Origin: Luidia sarsii
Lineage: Eukaryota; Echinodermata; Asteroidea; Paxillosida; Luidiidae
Assembly: GCA_949987565.1 (NCBI GenBank)
Contig: OX465118.1
Coordinates: forward strand, 8,059,564 to 8,123,563
Direction of reading: 5' to 3'
Length of the DNA stretch: 64,000 nt
Part shown: in pieces, positions 1 through 11,600 of the stretch
How positions within the stretch are numbered: the stretch's first letter is position 1
Layout of the letters: each line of letters starts with the position of its first letter
Translations under genes and position numbers: made by a program
The notes under the pieces: model-generated
The model's database searches: none
Told to the model about the DNA's origin: nothing
Seen by the model: only the letters and a program-made list of their open reading frames with translations

Positions 1-1202
1 GAAGCAGTTTTCGAAGGATTCGCTTGTCGGCGCTCATGCATTTTTTTTTTGCTGTACGTTGCGCTCCATTATACAAAAAATAGATGGACGGACGTGTTTC
101 TCTGCAGCAGCTTGGGTACTTGAGAGACGTCCCCCCACCTACGTAATCTTATTTGTTTGTTTTTTGGGGGATAGAGTTGTCAGTGCGAGTGACTGACAAA
201 GACGCCCTCAAACTCACCCCCTCTCCCCTCAATCTCTTTGCTGAGACTGTCGATTTATACTCTCGATCCGCTCAGCTGTTGCCCCGCAGTTTGTCCCCCT
301 CATCACTTGCTGCTTGAAGACAATTTCCTCCCTAGACACCACTTCCTAAACGAATTTGGCCCCTGGGCTCACATAGTCACAAGCTCTAGCACACTCAGAA
401 TGACAGTAAGCCAGTTTTGCCCATTGCTATTTGTTGTGCATTTAGGGTTGGGGGTTGGGGGGGTTGGTTGGATTTTCCTGCCCCCTCGGCCTCCGTTCTC
501 TGCCTTCCCTTCTCACCTCCTCTCTTGTCTTCTCTCCTTCCCATTTCAAACCTCCTTCACACCCCTCCTTTCCCCCCTTCTTCCCGGACACAGGGAACGC
601 TTGCCTCCCCGAGATGAGTTTGGCCTGGTCATCATTTGGCCAAACTAAACGGCCCTCTTTATAGACCCTCCCTCAGTCTCCCTGCCCCCTTACCTGCTGG
701 GCCTTCTCCCCTCCTCACACCTTCCCTTTCCAAATTCCACCCCTCTTTTCCTGTTTTTTTTTTCTTCCACTCCTGAGCTTCTGGACAAAGAACACGTGGT
801 CATTTTGCCCCTTGTAGTCTTTTGAATCACCCATGCGGACCTGTTGACAGAGATTGGAGAGCCACTATCTTGATGACACTAGCCAAAGTGTGTGGGGGGA
901 AAACCATTACATTTTGTGAAGCCCAAGATATTAGCAGTGGTAGAAGTCCTCGTAGTTGTACATGTATATCCCCCCAGATAAGTCAACTCTGTCATTGTTT
1001 GGCTGGACTACCCATGCCCACTTCAAATCCCTTCTTCCCTTCCCCATCTCGCCCGCTCCCTTCTGAACCCCTCTTTCTCCTGTCTCCCTGGGATAGATAT
1101 GAGCCTAGGGACACCAGAGGGTGGACTGGTCCCCTACACCCACTAAGATAAGTTAACACAGTCATCATTTGGCAGGACCATCCAACCCCTCTATGACAAA
1201 AA

Positions 1203-1233
<31 letters not shown>

Positions 1234-2240
1234 ACTTTTTACTTTTGCAAAGAAAACTTTATTCCGAATTCAGGAGGGATACAAAGCAAATAAGGGAAAA
1301 TATACAAAGTGGGATAATTGGATAAATAAATAAAAATAAATAAATTGGAAATCACCCTTCCCCTTGTCTTCTCAACCCCTCGCCTCTCAAGTTCTCAAAC
1401 CCCCTCAAATCCCTCTCTCCCTTGAACATGAGATTCTGGGTCGCATTTGTGGGCGTTGGAAAGTTGCCCTTACCTCCCTTCTCCCCTACCTACATCCCCT
1501 CTCCTCAATCCCTGTAAGTTAGCTCAGACCTGCGCCTGACGTAGCTTTGATATCCACCATTACTTTGCATGCGTCATAGAACAAGGTCTCAAGTTACATG
1601 AATACGTAAATATCCCACGCAGCACCAGTGTAGAGTGGAACATTTTGTGGAGAAAAAGACCCCATATTTGTTTTTTGTTTTTTTGCCCGAAGTTTTTATT
1701 AACGCCACTTTCCCTGTTGTACAACTACAAGTCCATCTGGAAATTTAATCAGTGCAATTTTTCAAGTGTCTCTGAGAGGTGAGAGAGAGGCACACAAAAC
1801 AAAAACCCCAAAACAACGCAGGCAGAAATAATGGTTAAACCATGGAGGAAGGAAACCTGCATGGTTTAACTGCCCAGTGCCAGTACTCTCTCTGGGCTCT
1901 GTGTCCGGTGCTTGAAACTTGTTCCATTCCGCTGGCCAATGGCTGGAGAGATTAAAAAAACCTCTGGATTCCTAATCCCATTACAGACTGAAAACCAAGG
2001 CTGTGTTTCTTCCTTTTCCCATTTACTTTACTGCTTCCACCTTCTCTCCCCCCCCCCCCCACAACCCCGGACTTCAAAACAACAGACCCTAGTCTGGATA
2101 CAACCCATTGCCCAGAGGGGTCCTGTTGTGCAGAGTAGCCATCTCACAGGCTGGGGCGGCCGGCCGGTCCCCCCCCCCCCCTCCCACACTAGACTCAAGC
2201 CCCATAGCGGGACTGTAGCTGGTCACCGGTGCTCCGCATC
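1..2240. other. 5' flanking DNA with no gene recognised
   Basis: No exon with a recognisable protein match is seen on either strand. The stretch is rich in pyrimidine runs (for example around 470-780), has an AAAT microsatellite near 1200-1235 and several A/T runs. Small open frames here look like chance products of C/T-rich sequence. Confidence 0.6.
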
Positions 2241-2245
2241 CCCGG

Positions 2246-2250
2246 CCAAT
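2246..2250 (+). promoter_or_regulatory. CCAAT box candidate upstream of RASGEF1
   Basis: A CCAAT pentamer in the context ggCCAATca lies about 200 bp upstream of a TATA-like box and about 420 bp upstream of the proposed RASGEF1 start codon. The spacing suits a proximal promoter element, but single CCAAT matches are common, so this rests on context. Confidence 0.35.
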
Positions 2251-2441
2251 CACAGCACAGCTAATGAGTTCCTCACCACAGTTGTATAGTCTAGTCGCGT
2301 GGAGGGGGAGTGAGTGCATGTGGGTGCACTCTATTATAATGAGACAAGCTGAGGAAGTTTCCAGTGACTTTTACACACATGCATGTGCTCCATAGTGTAC
2401 ATGTACAGTTGGCCCATTCAACCAGGATATAGTCAGTCCCA

Positions 2442-2448
2442 TATATAA
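2442..2448 (+). promoter_or_regulatory. TATA box candidate for RASGEF1
   Basis: TATATAA occurs about 220 bp before the proposed RASGEF1 start codon. Transcription would be expected to start about 25-30 bp downstream, near 2470-2475. That gives a 5' leader of roughly 190 nt holding a short upstream open frame (ATG at 2478, stop at 2544-2546). No transcript evidence is available; the call rests on motif and position. Confidence 0.4.
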
Positions 2449-2666
2449 ACGCAACAGTGTTTTTCGGCAGAGGCAGAATGCTTGGTGGTTTTGGTGTGTG
2501 TCAGTCAGTGTGGTTAAGACTGGAGGTGCTCACACAAACTCTGTAGTAATTCAAATCCCAAGACAGAGTAAGCCTGGACTAGCTGGTGCTGCGGTAGCAT
2601 AGCCTTCTGCAGGATATTTTCGGATAGCCTTGTTGCCATTTGGTTGTGTGTGTGTGTGTGTGTAAA

Positions 2667-2693
2667 ATGGGATACAAAGGAAAGTTGAAGAAG
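2667..2693 (+). CDS. RASGEF1: RASGEF1 coding exon 1 (start exon)
   Basis: The ATG at 2667 has A at -3 and G at +4, a strong initiation context, and follows an in-frame TAG at 2625. It encodes MGYKGKLKK and then a consensus donor, GTAAGTG. Phase 0 joins cleanly to the next exon. Sequence similarity is too short to prove it; an alternative first exon is possible. Confidence 0.6.
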
Positions 2694-5600
2694 GTAAGTG
2701 TGTTGCCTGATTGACTTTCTTGTTGCTGTCTTCGAACTTTCTTTGTTGTCAGGTTTTTCACCCATGTTTCCCCATAGCCTAAGCCCATGCCACTGTGGTG
2801 GAGCCTGCACTGTACTACAGTTGTGCATGTATTGTATGTGCTCACTTTTTGTCTGTGCTATGGATAGTACTGTGTAGGGACTCCCTCACTCCCACTGACA
2901 AAGAGTTGATTGGCAGACCGATTTCACCATGAAAGAGGATTCAGACTAAATTGGTGTGCTTTTTGTGTGTGTCTTTCTCTGCAGGCCTTGGTGTACCAAG
3001 ATGGGAACCTCAATTCGGGCACGCTGGAGGCATTTGTGCAACACATGGTGCCCACTGTGGATTACTATCCTGACGTGAGTAGTTAGACCCTGCATTGTAT
3101 CTTACCTCAAAGACTTCCCTCTCTCTCTCTCCCCCCCCCCTCCCCTTTCCCCTATGCTGCTTTTCTGTCAGGAAAGTTCAATTAGGACCGAGTTGTTTGT
3201 TCCAAGCTACATGTTGACGCTGTGTGAGTGAATGGCTTCAATATGTCTTCATTGGATTCTTGAAGTTTTTTTTGGGTTTCTTTACCGTTGCTGAGACACA
3301 CCAATTGCTAAGCATGTAATGTCTTGTCTTTCTCGGTAAACATAAACAATTGCTGTATAGAACCGTTGTAAATTCATCCACTCTCAAGGCTTGGGCCCTT
3401 TATGAGTCCATGGATCAGGCTCGGGCTCAGGCTTTGTCTCTGTCTGATAAAAACGTACAAAATCCAAGTTGCGGGGTTTTCTATGAATTTGAAGATTTGT
3501 TGGCTCGATAAACTGTACGGAGTACTCACCAAGGAACTGGGGCCAAACCCTCGTTTTTTTAAATGCCTGAGCCATTAAAAGCCCGATACAACATTGGGAA
3601 GATCGGAAAACATCGATGTCCACAGATTTCCTTCTAATTTACACAGTTTGGGGATGGTCATGATAGAATCCTCATGTTGAAATCTTACGGTCTGGGATGC
3701 TGTACTTCTCGAGAAATATTCACTCAAACATTGACAAATAGTTTATTACTCGCGAGTGATAAACTATTTCTTACACTACAGAATGGTGCGTTAACCGTGC
3801 CGATTTCTTGCAATTTGTCTGCTTTCTCAGAGTACCATTTGAGCTCAAACCTTCGCAGTATAAAAAAAATGTTTTATGGTTTAACACATAAACTGTGGCA
3901 ATCTTTAGACCTTTACCAATGTTGTATGAGCCTAACCTAAGCCTCCATTTTGTAAACAGCCTTTGAGAGTTGTGTTTTGACTGGGAAGAGAGACCGAGAT
4001 AGCAGTGGATTGGATTGTTAGTACGTATATGACCATCATGTACAAGTTCATTGTGCCTCGTGTCAATGGGGGGACTATTTTTATCACCGGGGCCGGCTGA
4101 TGCGTTTCCTGTAGTGGGCTCTTCCAGCGGATGCAGATCTTTTCCTGTTGACACCCGAAACTCATGAATGAGAATTTTGGCAGTCCCCTCCCCTCCCCCC
4201 CTCTATCCCTGACATTTAGTTCCACCCGCTAAAAAGTCCATCCATTGAGACCGATCTGGCTGTTATTGGCCTGCTTGCCGCCAAAGCCATGCCAAAGTTA
4301 CCAGCTCTCTTTAAACAATGGGGCCATGGCGTGCCGTAATCTCCTCACGGCGGCAAATTCAGTGCAGTAGGCACTAGACAGAAAGACAGACTCCCGACCA
4401 AGCGAGGAAATCAGTTTTGGTTTACTGTCAACCACAGAGCTGTGGTTTTGTCAACAGCTACTACTCACACATCCTGGAATCTTGTACATTATGTATTTGT
4501 GTGTGTCTCTTTGGCTGAGTGTTTATACATGTATACGGCTTTGTTGTTACTGAGTGGGTTGAGTGTATTTCCTGACAGAAGTGATTCACTCATAGCAGCA
4601 CACATCCAAATTTGTTCAGAATGGCCCATAAAAAGAAAGACAGTCCTGTTTCATCCAAAGTAGAGGGTGAATACAGTAAATACTAGTGGACGTAAGGTAC
4701 AGTTCAAATTACGTTGCCAGCTCCGAGTTTCGCCCATAACAAGTTGGAAGACAAGATTCTAGAAGTACTCGACAAATTAAAAAAAAGTGTGTAAAAGTAG
4801 AAGTATCCTCGACTATATTTCACAACTAATCATTGATTATAATTGAAATTTGTTGACGCTTTTTGTGCGAGGTGTTGATCTGACAATTCTAAAGATGCCA
4901 GACTTGTATCTCACAAGTTATCATTAGTTTTTGATTTTTTTTTGTTTTTTGTGGTACGGTGTCAGTTATCCTGTTCAACTGTCCATTGCAAATACTGTAC
5001 ATGCACACAAGCAGGTTAGGTCCTGTGTTTATGGTGTTTGTGCACACTTGTTTGGGTTTGCCAAGTGAAGCAACGAAGATGTGACATCGCATCTGACAGC
5101 TGATGCACAGAGCAGTAATCACTCACTGGCACAAGCCTCATTGAGAGGATTCTTCCAGTATCCTGAGCTGAAGCTGCCTTCAAGGAGAATCGACTGTTAT
5201 TTCCCCCCCTAATGCCTTGTTTCATGGCCCTCCAAGGCCTCTGTAGTTGACCCACGGTTGCCCCATCAACCTCCCCCCTTTCAGCACCACAGTGCATGCA
5301 TGCACATCTAGGTCCTTATTGGAAGCCACCGATCCGTGTCATAACCGATTGGGGCACTTCAAGGCTTCCTTACATTCAGAATCTGAAACTGCCGTGCAGC
5401 CGGTGAAGTGGAAGCAGACTCTTTTCCCCCTCAATCAGCCTGCCCTCTTCTTCTCCCGCGACCTCCCCTTGTTTTGTTTGGTCTGGTCTCCGGGGCAGCC
5501 AGATGAAAGGAGACTGCTGTGAGTGGGTTACAAGTTACAAGCTCTTTGAAACAAGATGCATCTCACACCACCCCCTTTACCCACCAATGGCCTCAGTGGA

Positions 5601-8600
5601 TAGTTAGCCTCTCCCATTTTGATCACTTCATTGGAAAAATGGGTTTCTGGTCCTGCAGCCAATTTAAAGAAAATTTGCGTAAGTTACGCAACTTACAAAA
5701 TGTTGTGTAAGTCTTGCACCTCTATGACTCTTTTCAACGATATCTAGAGGCAGCACAATGTTGCGTAAACAACATGTGAAGTTTCTTGAAAGCGGTTCTT
5801 TTCTCGATCGCCCAACGCCTCCGGGAGTCGTCCCCCTCAGTGTAAACAGGTAAACAGGTTGGGGCTTGCAGCCTTGCACCACATTTACGCTGGACCTCAC
5901 GAGGTGGATCAGACTCTGAGCTCAAGGAGTGAAAGGATCTGATCCATGCTTCGTTCACGCTGGATTCCTGATCCTGCTGTGAAAGGCTTATTCATTCACG
6001 TGGGTCAGCAATCATGCACAGTAGAATGTCAAATTGGAGGTCACCCTCTCTGGCATCTCAAGCAGATATCCACGATTCGATGCCGTTTTCGGTCCAAGCA
6101 GTTTGAATCTTCATGAATCTATCCCCAACGCACCACTTCACAACGTCCTTCAGGTATGAGTTACAAGGAAGGATGGCAGTGTTTAGAAGGAACCCATGGT
6201 TTTATCCCATGTTTTGCATACATGTATGAAATCTACTTGCTAAAAGCGGAGGCTTTCAGTTGTACCCAAGAGCTGACACAATTGGCTCATCCCTGCACCC
6301 AGAATATCACTGCGGTACCTTTGCCCAGCTGGTTTGGGACAGCCACTTCTAATGTTAGCGGATAAGAAAATTGCATTGCGGTTCATGAAGCATTCCTCTC
6401 AGTCCTCGGTCGACTGAACTCCAGGGGAAATGACAATTTCCATAGCCTTGGAACGTTCCTGTCAACACGGACCTTCCCCCTTCCCTGACGCTCCCCACAA
6501 ACACCTCAGGGGTGGGTAGTGGGTACCACCCATTCCCACCCCCGCTGCCTGGCAAAGGAAACACCCAGTGACCCAGGTCGCCCAGGCAGGCGCCGTCATC
6601 CTTAGCAACTCGGCTCGGATCTGTCCAGCCCAGTCTCTATCAAGAAGCCTCCTAAAAAGAAGCCTCTAGTGTCGTATAGCCTGGGCCCTCCCTCCCAAAG
6701 CAGTCAGTCAATCGGTCGGTCATCATCAGTTGGTCATTCAGTCTTTTGGTTAGTCAGTCAGTTGGTCAATCGGTCCTTAGGTCATTCAGTTGGTCGGTCA
6801 GTCAGTAAGTAGGTCTGTCTGGCTGTCTGACTCTGTCTGTCTGTCTGTCTGTCTACTCTGTACACAGTCAGTCAGTCAGTTAGTCAGTCACTCACTCAGT
6901 CAGTCAGTCAGTCGGTGCGCCTCTTGTCCCCGGAACGGCTTAGGAGGGGCGCTTATTTCCACCCTAAGGAGAGCCAACGAGGGTGTGAATGTTGCCAGGC
7001 TATGCCTCTGTCACATCTGATTTTCCTGTCTGTTGTGGGCCTACAATGTGCAGACTCATGCAACAGTCATTAATTAGGCTTAGCGGGTGGATTTATGAAC
7101 TTACAGTGTATGATGAATAACCCGCCATTGATTGGCCTTGTAAGTGGTGATGGTTTGTGTGGTGTCGCGCATCACTCATACTCTTGCAATTGGTGGTAAA
7201 GTAACAAGTTTGACCATGGCATGGTTTGACACATTATGTGTTGCAGGCCCCATCTCCTTAGACAGCCCGCAAGTCGATTCTCCTTATACGGGGTATAATC
7301 TCTTGGTCTTCCCTGCCTGTGTGCACCAGGGAATGGAAACTGAACAGTCTTGCACCTGAACTTCATCAGGAGACATTTCAAGGTCGGCCTTGGCAGTCTA
7401 GTCTGCTCTATTTTTTAGGGGGGGGGGGATTGCTGAAATAATTGCTGAAATAACCCTCCCCCCATAACACCTCCTGAGAGAGTTTGATGTACCAGTATTT
7501 GGAGGAGGAGATGAACAGATTTTTCCAGGGGTTGGTTAGATGTCTTTGACTCCCTCCCCCCTCGTCGTCCCGACATCAAGGTGAATCATTCCAGTCTCAT
7601 CGCCCTTCCTCTCCCAGAAAGAATGAGATCGAAATTTTGTTCATCCAAATCACTCCCAGATGCTGGCCTTTCCCTCCTATGCAAGTTTCTTCCCTGTCTC
7701 TTTCTTTCTCGTGTATCTTCGACCTCCACTCTGCCAGCCCTCCGATAGACATTAGAGAGATTTTTTTTTATCATTTTTTCTTTTTTTTATAGGCCAGCGT
7801 TCTGCTTCTTGTTAAGAGTTGCGTGCGCTTGATGCCGAACCCTGGAAGTGACTGGCGGCACTGCGCGTGCAGTTGAACGGGTATCATGTTGATACTTGAT
7901 AGCTGGGGGGACATTTATACCGAATTTGAAGCAGAGTTCCATAATTGTCTGACAGATGGTATCTATCTGTGTGTCTCTCTCTCTCTTTGCTTCATCCCAG
8001 AGTTCCTTGGAAATCACAGCATTCTATATTACTACAGTGTGCCCATATTGGGGTGATTTTTGTTGTTGACCCAGTTTAGAAATCTGTTTTGCATCCATGG
8101 ATAAGTGTCTCTGATCACAATCATTTGGCCCATTCTTTTTTCATACGGCCGTGTCAGTTGTGTAGTCTTTCGGTGTCGTTGTGTGTGTGCATAAAAAACA
8201 ACCCAGCTTTGAGTAGCTAGTGACTTCAGTCGATGCTGTGAACTTCAAATTGTGACTTTCCCTGGACAAACTGCAGGGTGGCCTGTTGTTTTTAGGTAAG
8301 TGGGTTATTGCCAATTTGCCATCGAGGTCACTGGTGACAGTCTGGCAGAGTAGCCCTCGATTTCCAGGAAAGATTGATCGTGATTGGCTAGCTTTGCAAA
8401 GTCCATCTATTTAGGCAGAGCACTGGGAATGAATTGGCACGGTTTATAACATTCCAGATTATGCTCTCAGTCTCATTGCTCTGCACCATATGTATTTGAA
8501 CTTTGAAGAAAAAAAAATGAAGGTGAAAGGCTTTCTGTGGGTCTAAACCGATTACAATGAAATAAGGGAGGACAAATCAATCACAAATCATTTGCCTGCC

Positions 8601-11600
8601 CTGCACAGGGTCATATTCCTTATCCAAAACTATACTGCGATCATGTCACTGAGGAAGAGAATGAACAAAAAAAACAAAACCAAAAGATAGTGAAGGGAAT
8701 CAAATTAACTAGCAAGCAGCATCGGGGATTTTTTTTCTTCTTTTCTTTGGCCGAATTTCTCTCATATTGAGGTGCAAAGTCTCGAGGAATCTTTTTGAGA
8801 TGGATTGCGGAGATGAATTCGGCAGTACAAGCCAAGAAAATGAAAAAAAAGGAGACTAAGTTATATTGCTTCTACCCTTCCCTCCCCCCTGTCTCTCTCT
8901 CTCTCTTCCTCCCTCCTTTTGAGCAGCCCTGGGCAAAGTTTTAACAAGAAACATGGAGGGGGAGGCATGGAGGCAGGGTGCGATGTTGAGATTACGGAGG
9001 TTAAACGTTTGCGTTTCCTCCTCTTCGATGGAACAACCGTGTGTTCCACCTTTGTCCTTTTCCACAATTGCCCCGTTGGCATTTACACACAAGAAAAACA
9101 CCCTTGAAGGGGCAGAAGGAGAGGGGGAGGGAGGTGGAGAGAGAGAGAGCAGGAGAGAGAGGAGGGAGGTGGAGAGATGGAAAGAGAGGGGGAGGGAGGT
9201 GGAGAGAGGGCAGGAGAGAGGGGGGAGGTGGAGGGAGTGAAAGAGAGGGAGGGGGGAGGTGGATAAATAGAAAGAGAGGGGAGGGAGGTGGAGAGAGGGC
9301 AAGAGAGAGGGGGGAGGTGGAGAGATGGAAAGAGAGGGGAGGGAGGTGGAGAGAGGGCAGGAGAGAGGGGGTAGGTGGAGAGAGGGAAAAAGATGGGGAG
9401 GGAGATGGAGAGAGGGAAAGAGATAGAGAGAGGTACTATAACTTTAAGTACTATAGTGAAGTAGGTGGAGAGGGGGAGAGAGAGAAGGAAAGAGAGAGAG
9501 GATGAGGGAGAAAGAGAGTGAGAAAGATGAGAGAGAGAGAGAGGGAGGGAAGTGAGAGAAAACCTGACAAAAACATTTCAAGAGAAATAAATGTTGGGCC
9601 GATGGAGTCCCTAATTGACATGTACTACATACGTACGTGCTGGCAATGAGTTTCCGCAGGCCATTCACTATATCTGGGTGCACATGCGTGCAGGAATACT
9701 TTGAGCTCGCTGAAGAGGTCTTGATGGAAAGCCTGAGTGCTTTTATTTTCCTTGAGGGCTGTCTTAAAAGGTTTGGACAGTACTAGGGCTAGGAAAAGAC
9801 CCCGGGGTGGGTGTTTTTTTCTTTCATTTTTTTAACTGTCAGATGGCGTCTAGCTGTGTGCTTTTAATACGTCTACGTGTATTTACCCTAGTCATTGCCA
9901 ACAGTGTTGGGATCTTGGGATCTGGTTTGGTTTGGTCAGAGTGGTTTAATTTTGTGTGTGTGTGTGTGTGTAGCTGGCTCTGCCTGTCAGTAGCTCTAGC
10001 ACTGGTGCCATGAACCTGAACCATAGCTCATAGCTCCTGCCACAACAACCCTGCTGAAAAAAAAACCGCCTCCACTTAGTTGGCCATGCACCACGGAGAC
10101 CAGAGGTACCTCTCACTGTCTTTCTGAACCCACTGAACCAACCATCAGAACCCTTTTGGCAGGGTGGAAGCCTGCGCTGCACCTACATATGACAGATCAC
10201 AGACCACCTCAATGCCATCGGCCTTCAACACGACCAGGCGGTTCGTGCTGCCAAGGATGGCAAAAGAGAATTTCTAACATTGCAAACAAAAAACCGTGGT
10301 CACAACGTCTCGAGCCGAGACAATAATACCATGAACCTGATGAGAGGGAATGAACCTAAAATGAGGTCCCGCATCTGCATTGCAAGACCAATTCGTTAAA
10401 AAGCATCCGCACTGGACTTAAAATGGGTAAACTAACCGAGCAAATGGGTAAATTGACCATTCTAAGTCCAGAGCGGACAGCCCAGGAAGTTTTCCTCCCA
10501 GGTAACTTACCCGACTCAAATGGGTAGTTTAACCGACCAACTTCTGCCCGGTTAAATTGACCAGGTCAGTTTAACCGAGCTGAAAAGTCCACTCCGGACA
10601 CGACGTCTCGGTAAACGACTCGGTAAAAAAACCACATCCGGTCCGGCGCCCCGCATTGCCTCGCATTGCCTCGCCCCGCAGTCGGTTAATTTTACCGATC
10701 GTCTCGGTTAGTTTACCCGAGTCGAATAGTCCAAGTGCGGACGCCCGGAAGATTTACCCATTGGAATGTTACCCACGGGCTCGGTAAAAAAATAAGTCCA
10801 GTGCGGACACGGCTTAAGACTGCTTTCAGAGTCTCAGTTAACGACTAGTGACAGTGATGGAGTTGTTGTGCATCAGGACTCGGGAGAGGCACCTCTGGAC
10901 GCTAAACCCAATCAGATTTCTAATGAGCTGACACTTCCTCTACTGGTACGACTTAACACCCTCTCCCTCAGGGCCTGGGGTTGAAAGATTCTCTTCTGAA
11001 AAACAGCCCGATTCTAGTCAAAAGTTGTCGTAAATTTAGAAGAAATTTTCCAGTTTACACAGGGTACCGGTAATAACAACAACAAAAAACATGTTGCAAA
11101 CTGCTTACTGACCAAAATGCAAATCTATTTTTTTTTTTTAGAGGGTTTGATGTTTTGATCCTAGTTGGCCCTTTCTCAGAGACATGTGCCATAAGAGAAA
11201 AGTTTTCTTGGAGGTCCTCTCAGAAGCATTTCAATGGTCGATTCCATCGAATCCATGGCAACGAATGTTCTTTCAACCAATTGCAAGATGATAGGTGATG
11301 CACAGAAACCGTGCCATCTATATAAAACTTACGATGAGTTATCCGTCGTAAGTTGTTACAAGGTATTGTAAAGCTTTTGTGAATGTGAAATCCCTGCCCT
11401 GACAAAAATTCCTGCTTGGATCAAAATGCCAGATCATGTCGGGTTTTTTTTTAATGAGATTAGAATTTTTTTTAATCAGATTTGCAATTTAGCTACAGTA
11501 CATGTATGTTATTTGTTAAAGAAGAATGAAACCCAGAGAAAATAGTTGGCTTATCTCTTTGGTTGATAAAACCAACCTACAATCACCCATGTGCAACTCA

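Noticed and set aside
8856..9505. Ser/Pro-rich and Arg/Glu/Gly-rich frames
   Set aside because: Translations of a polypurine/polypyrimidine tract in RASGEF1 intron 2.
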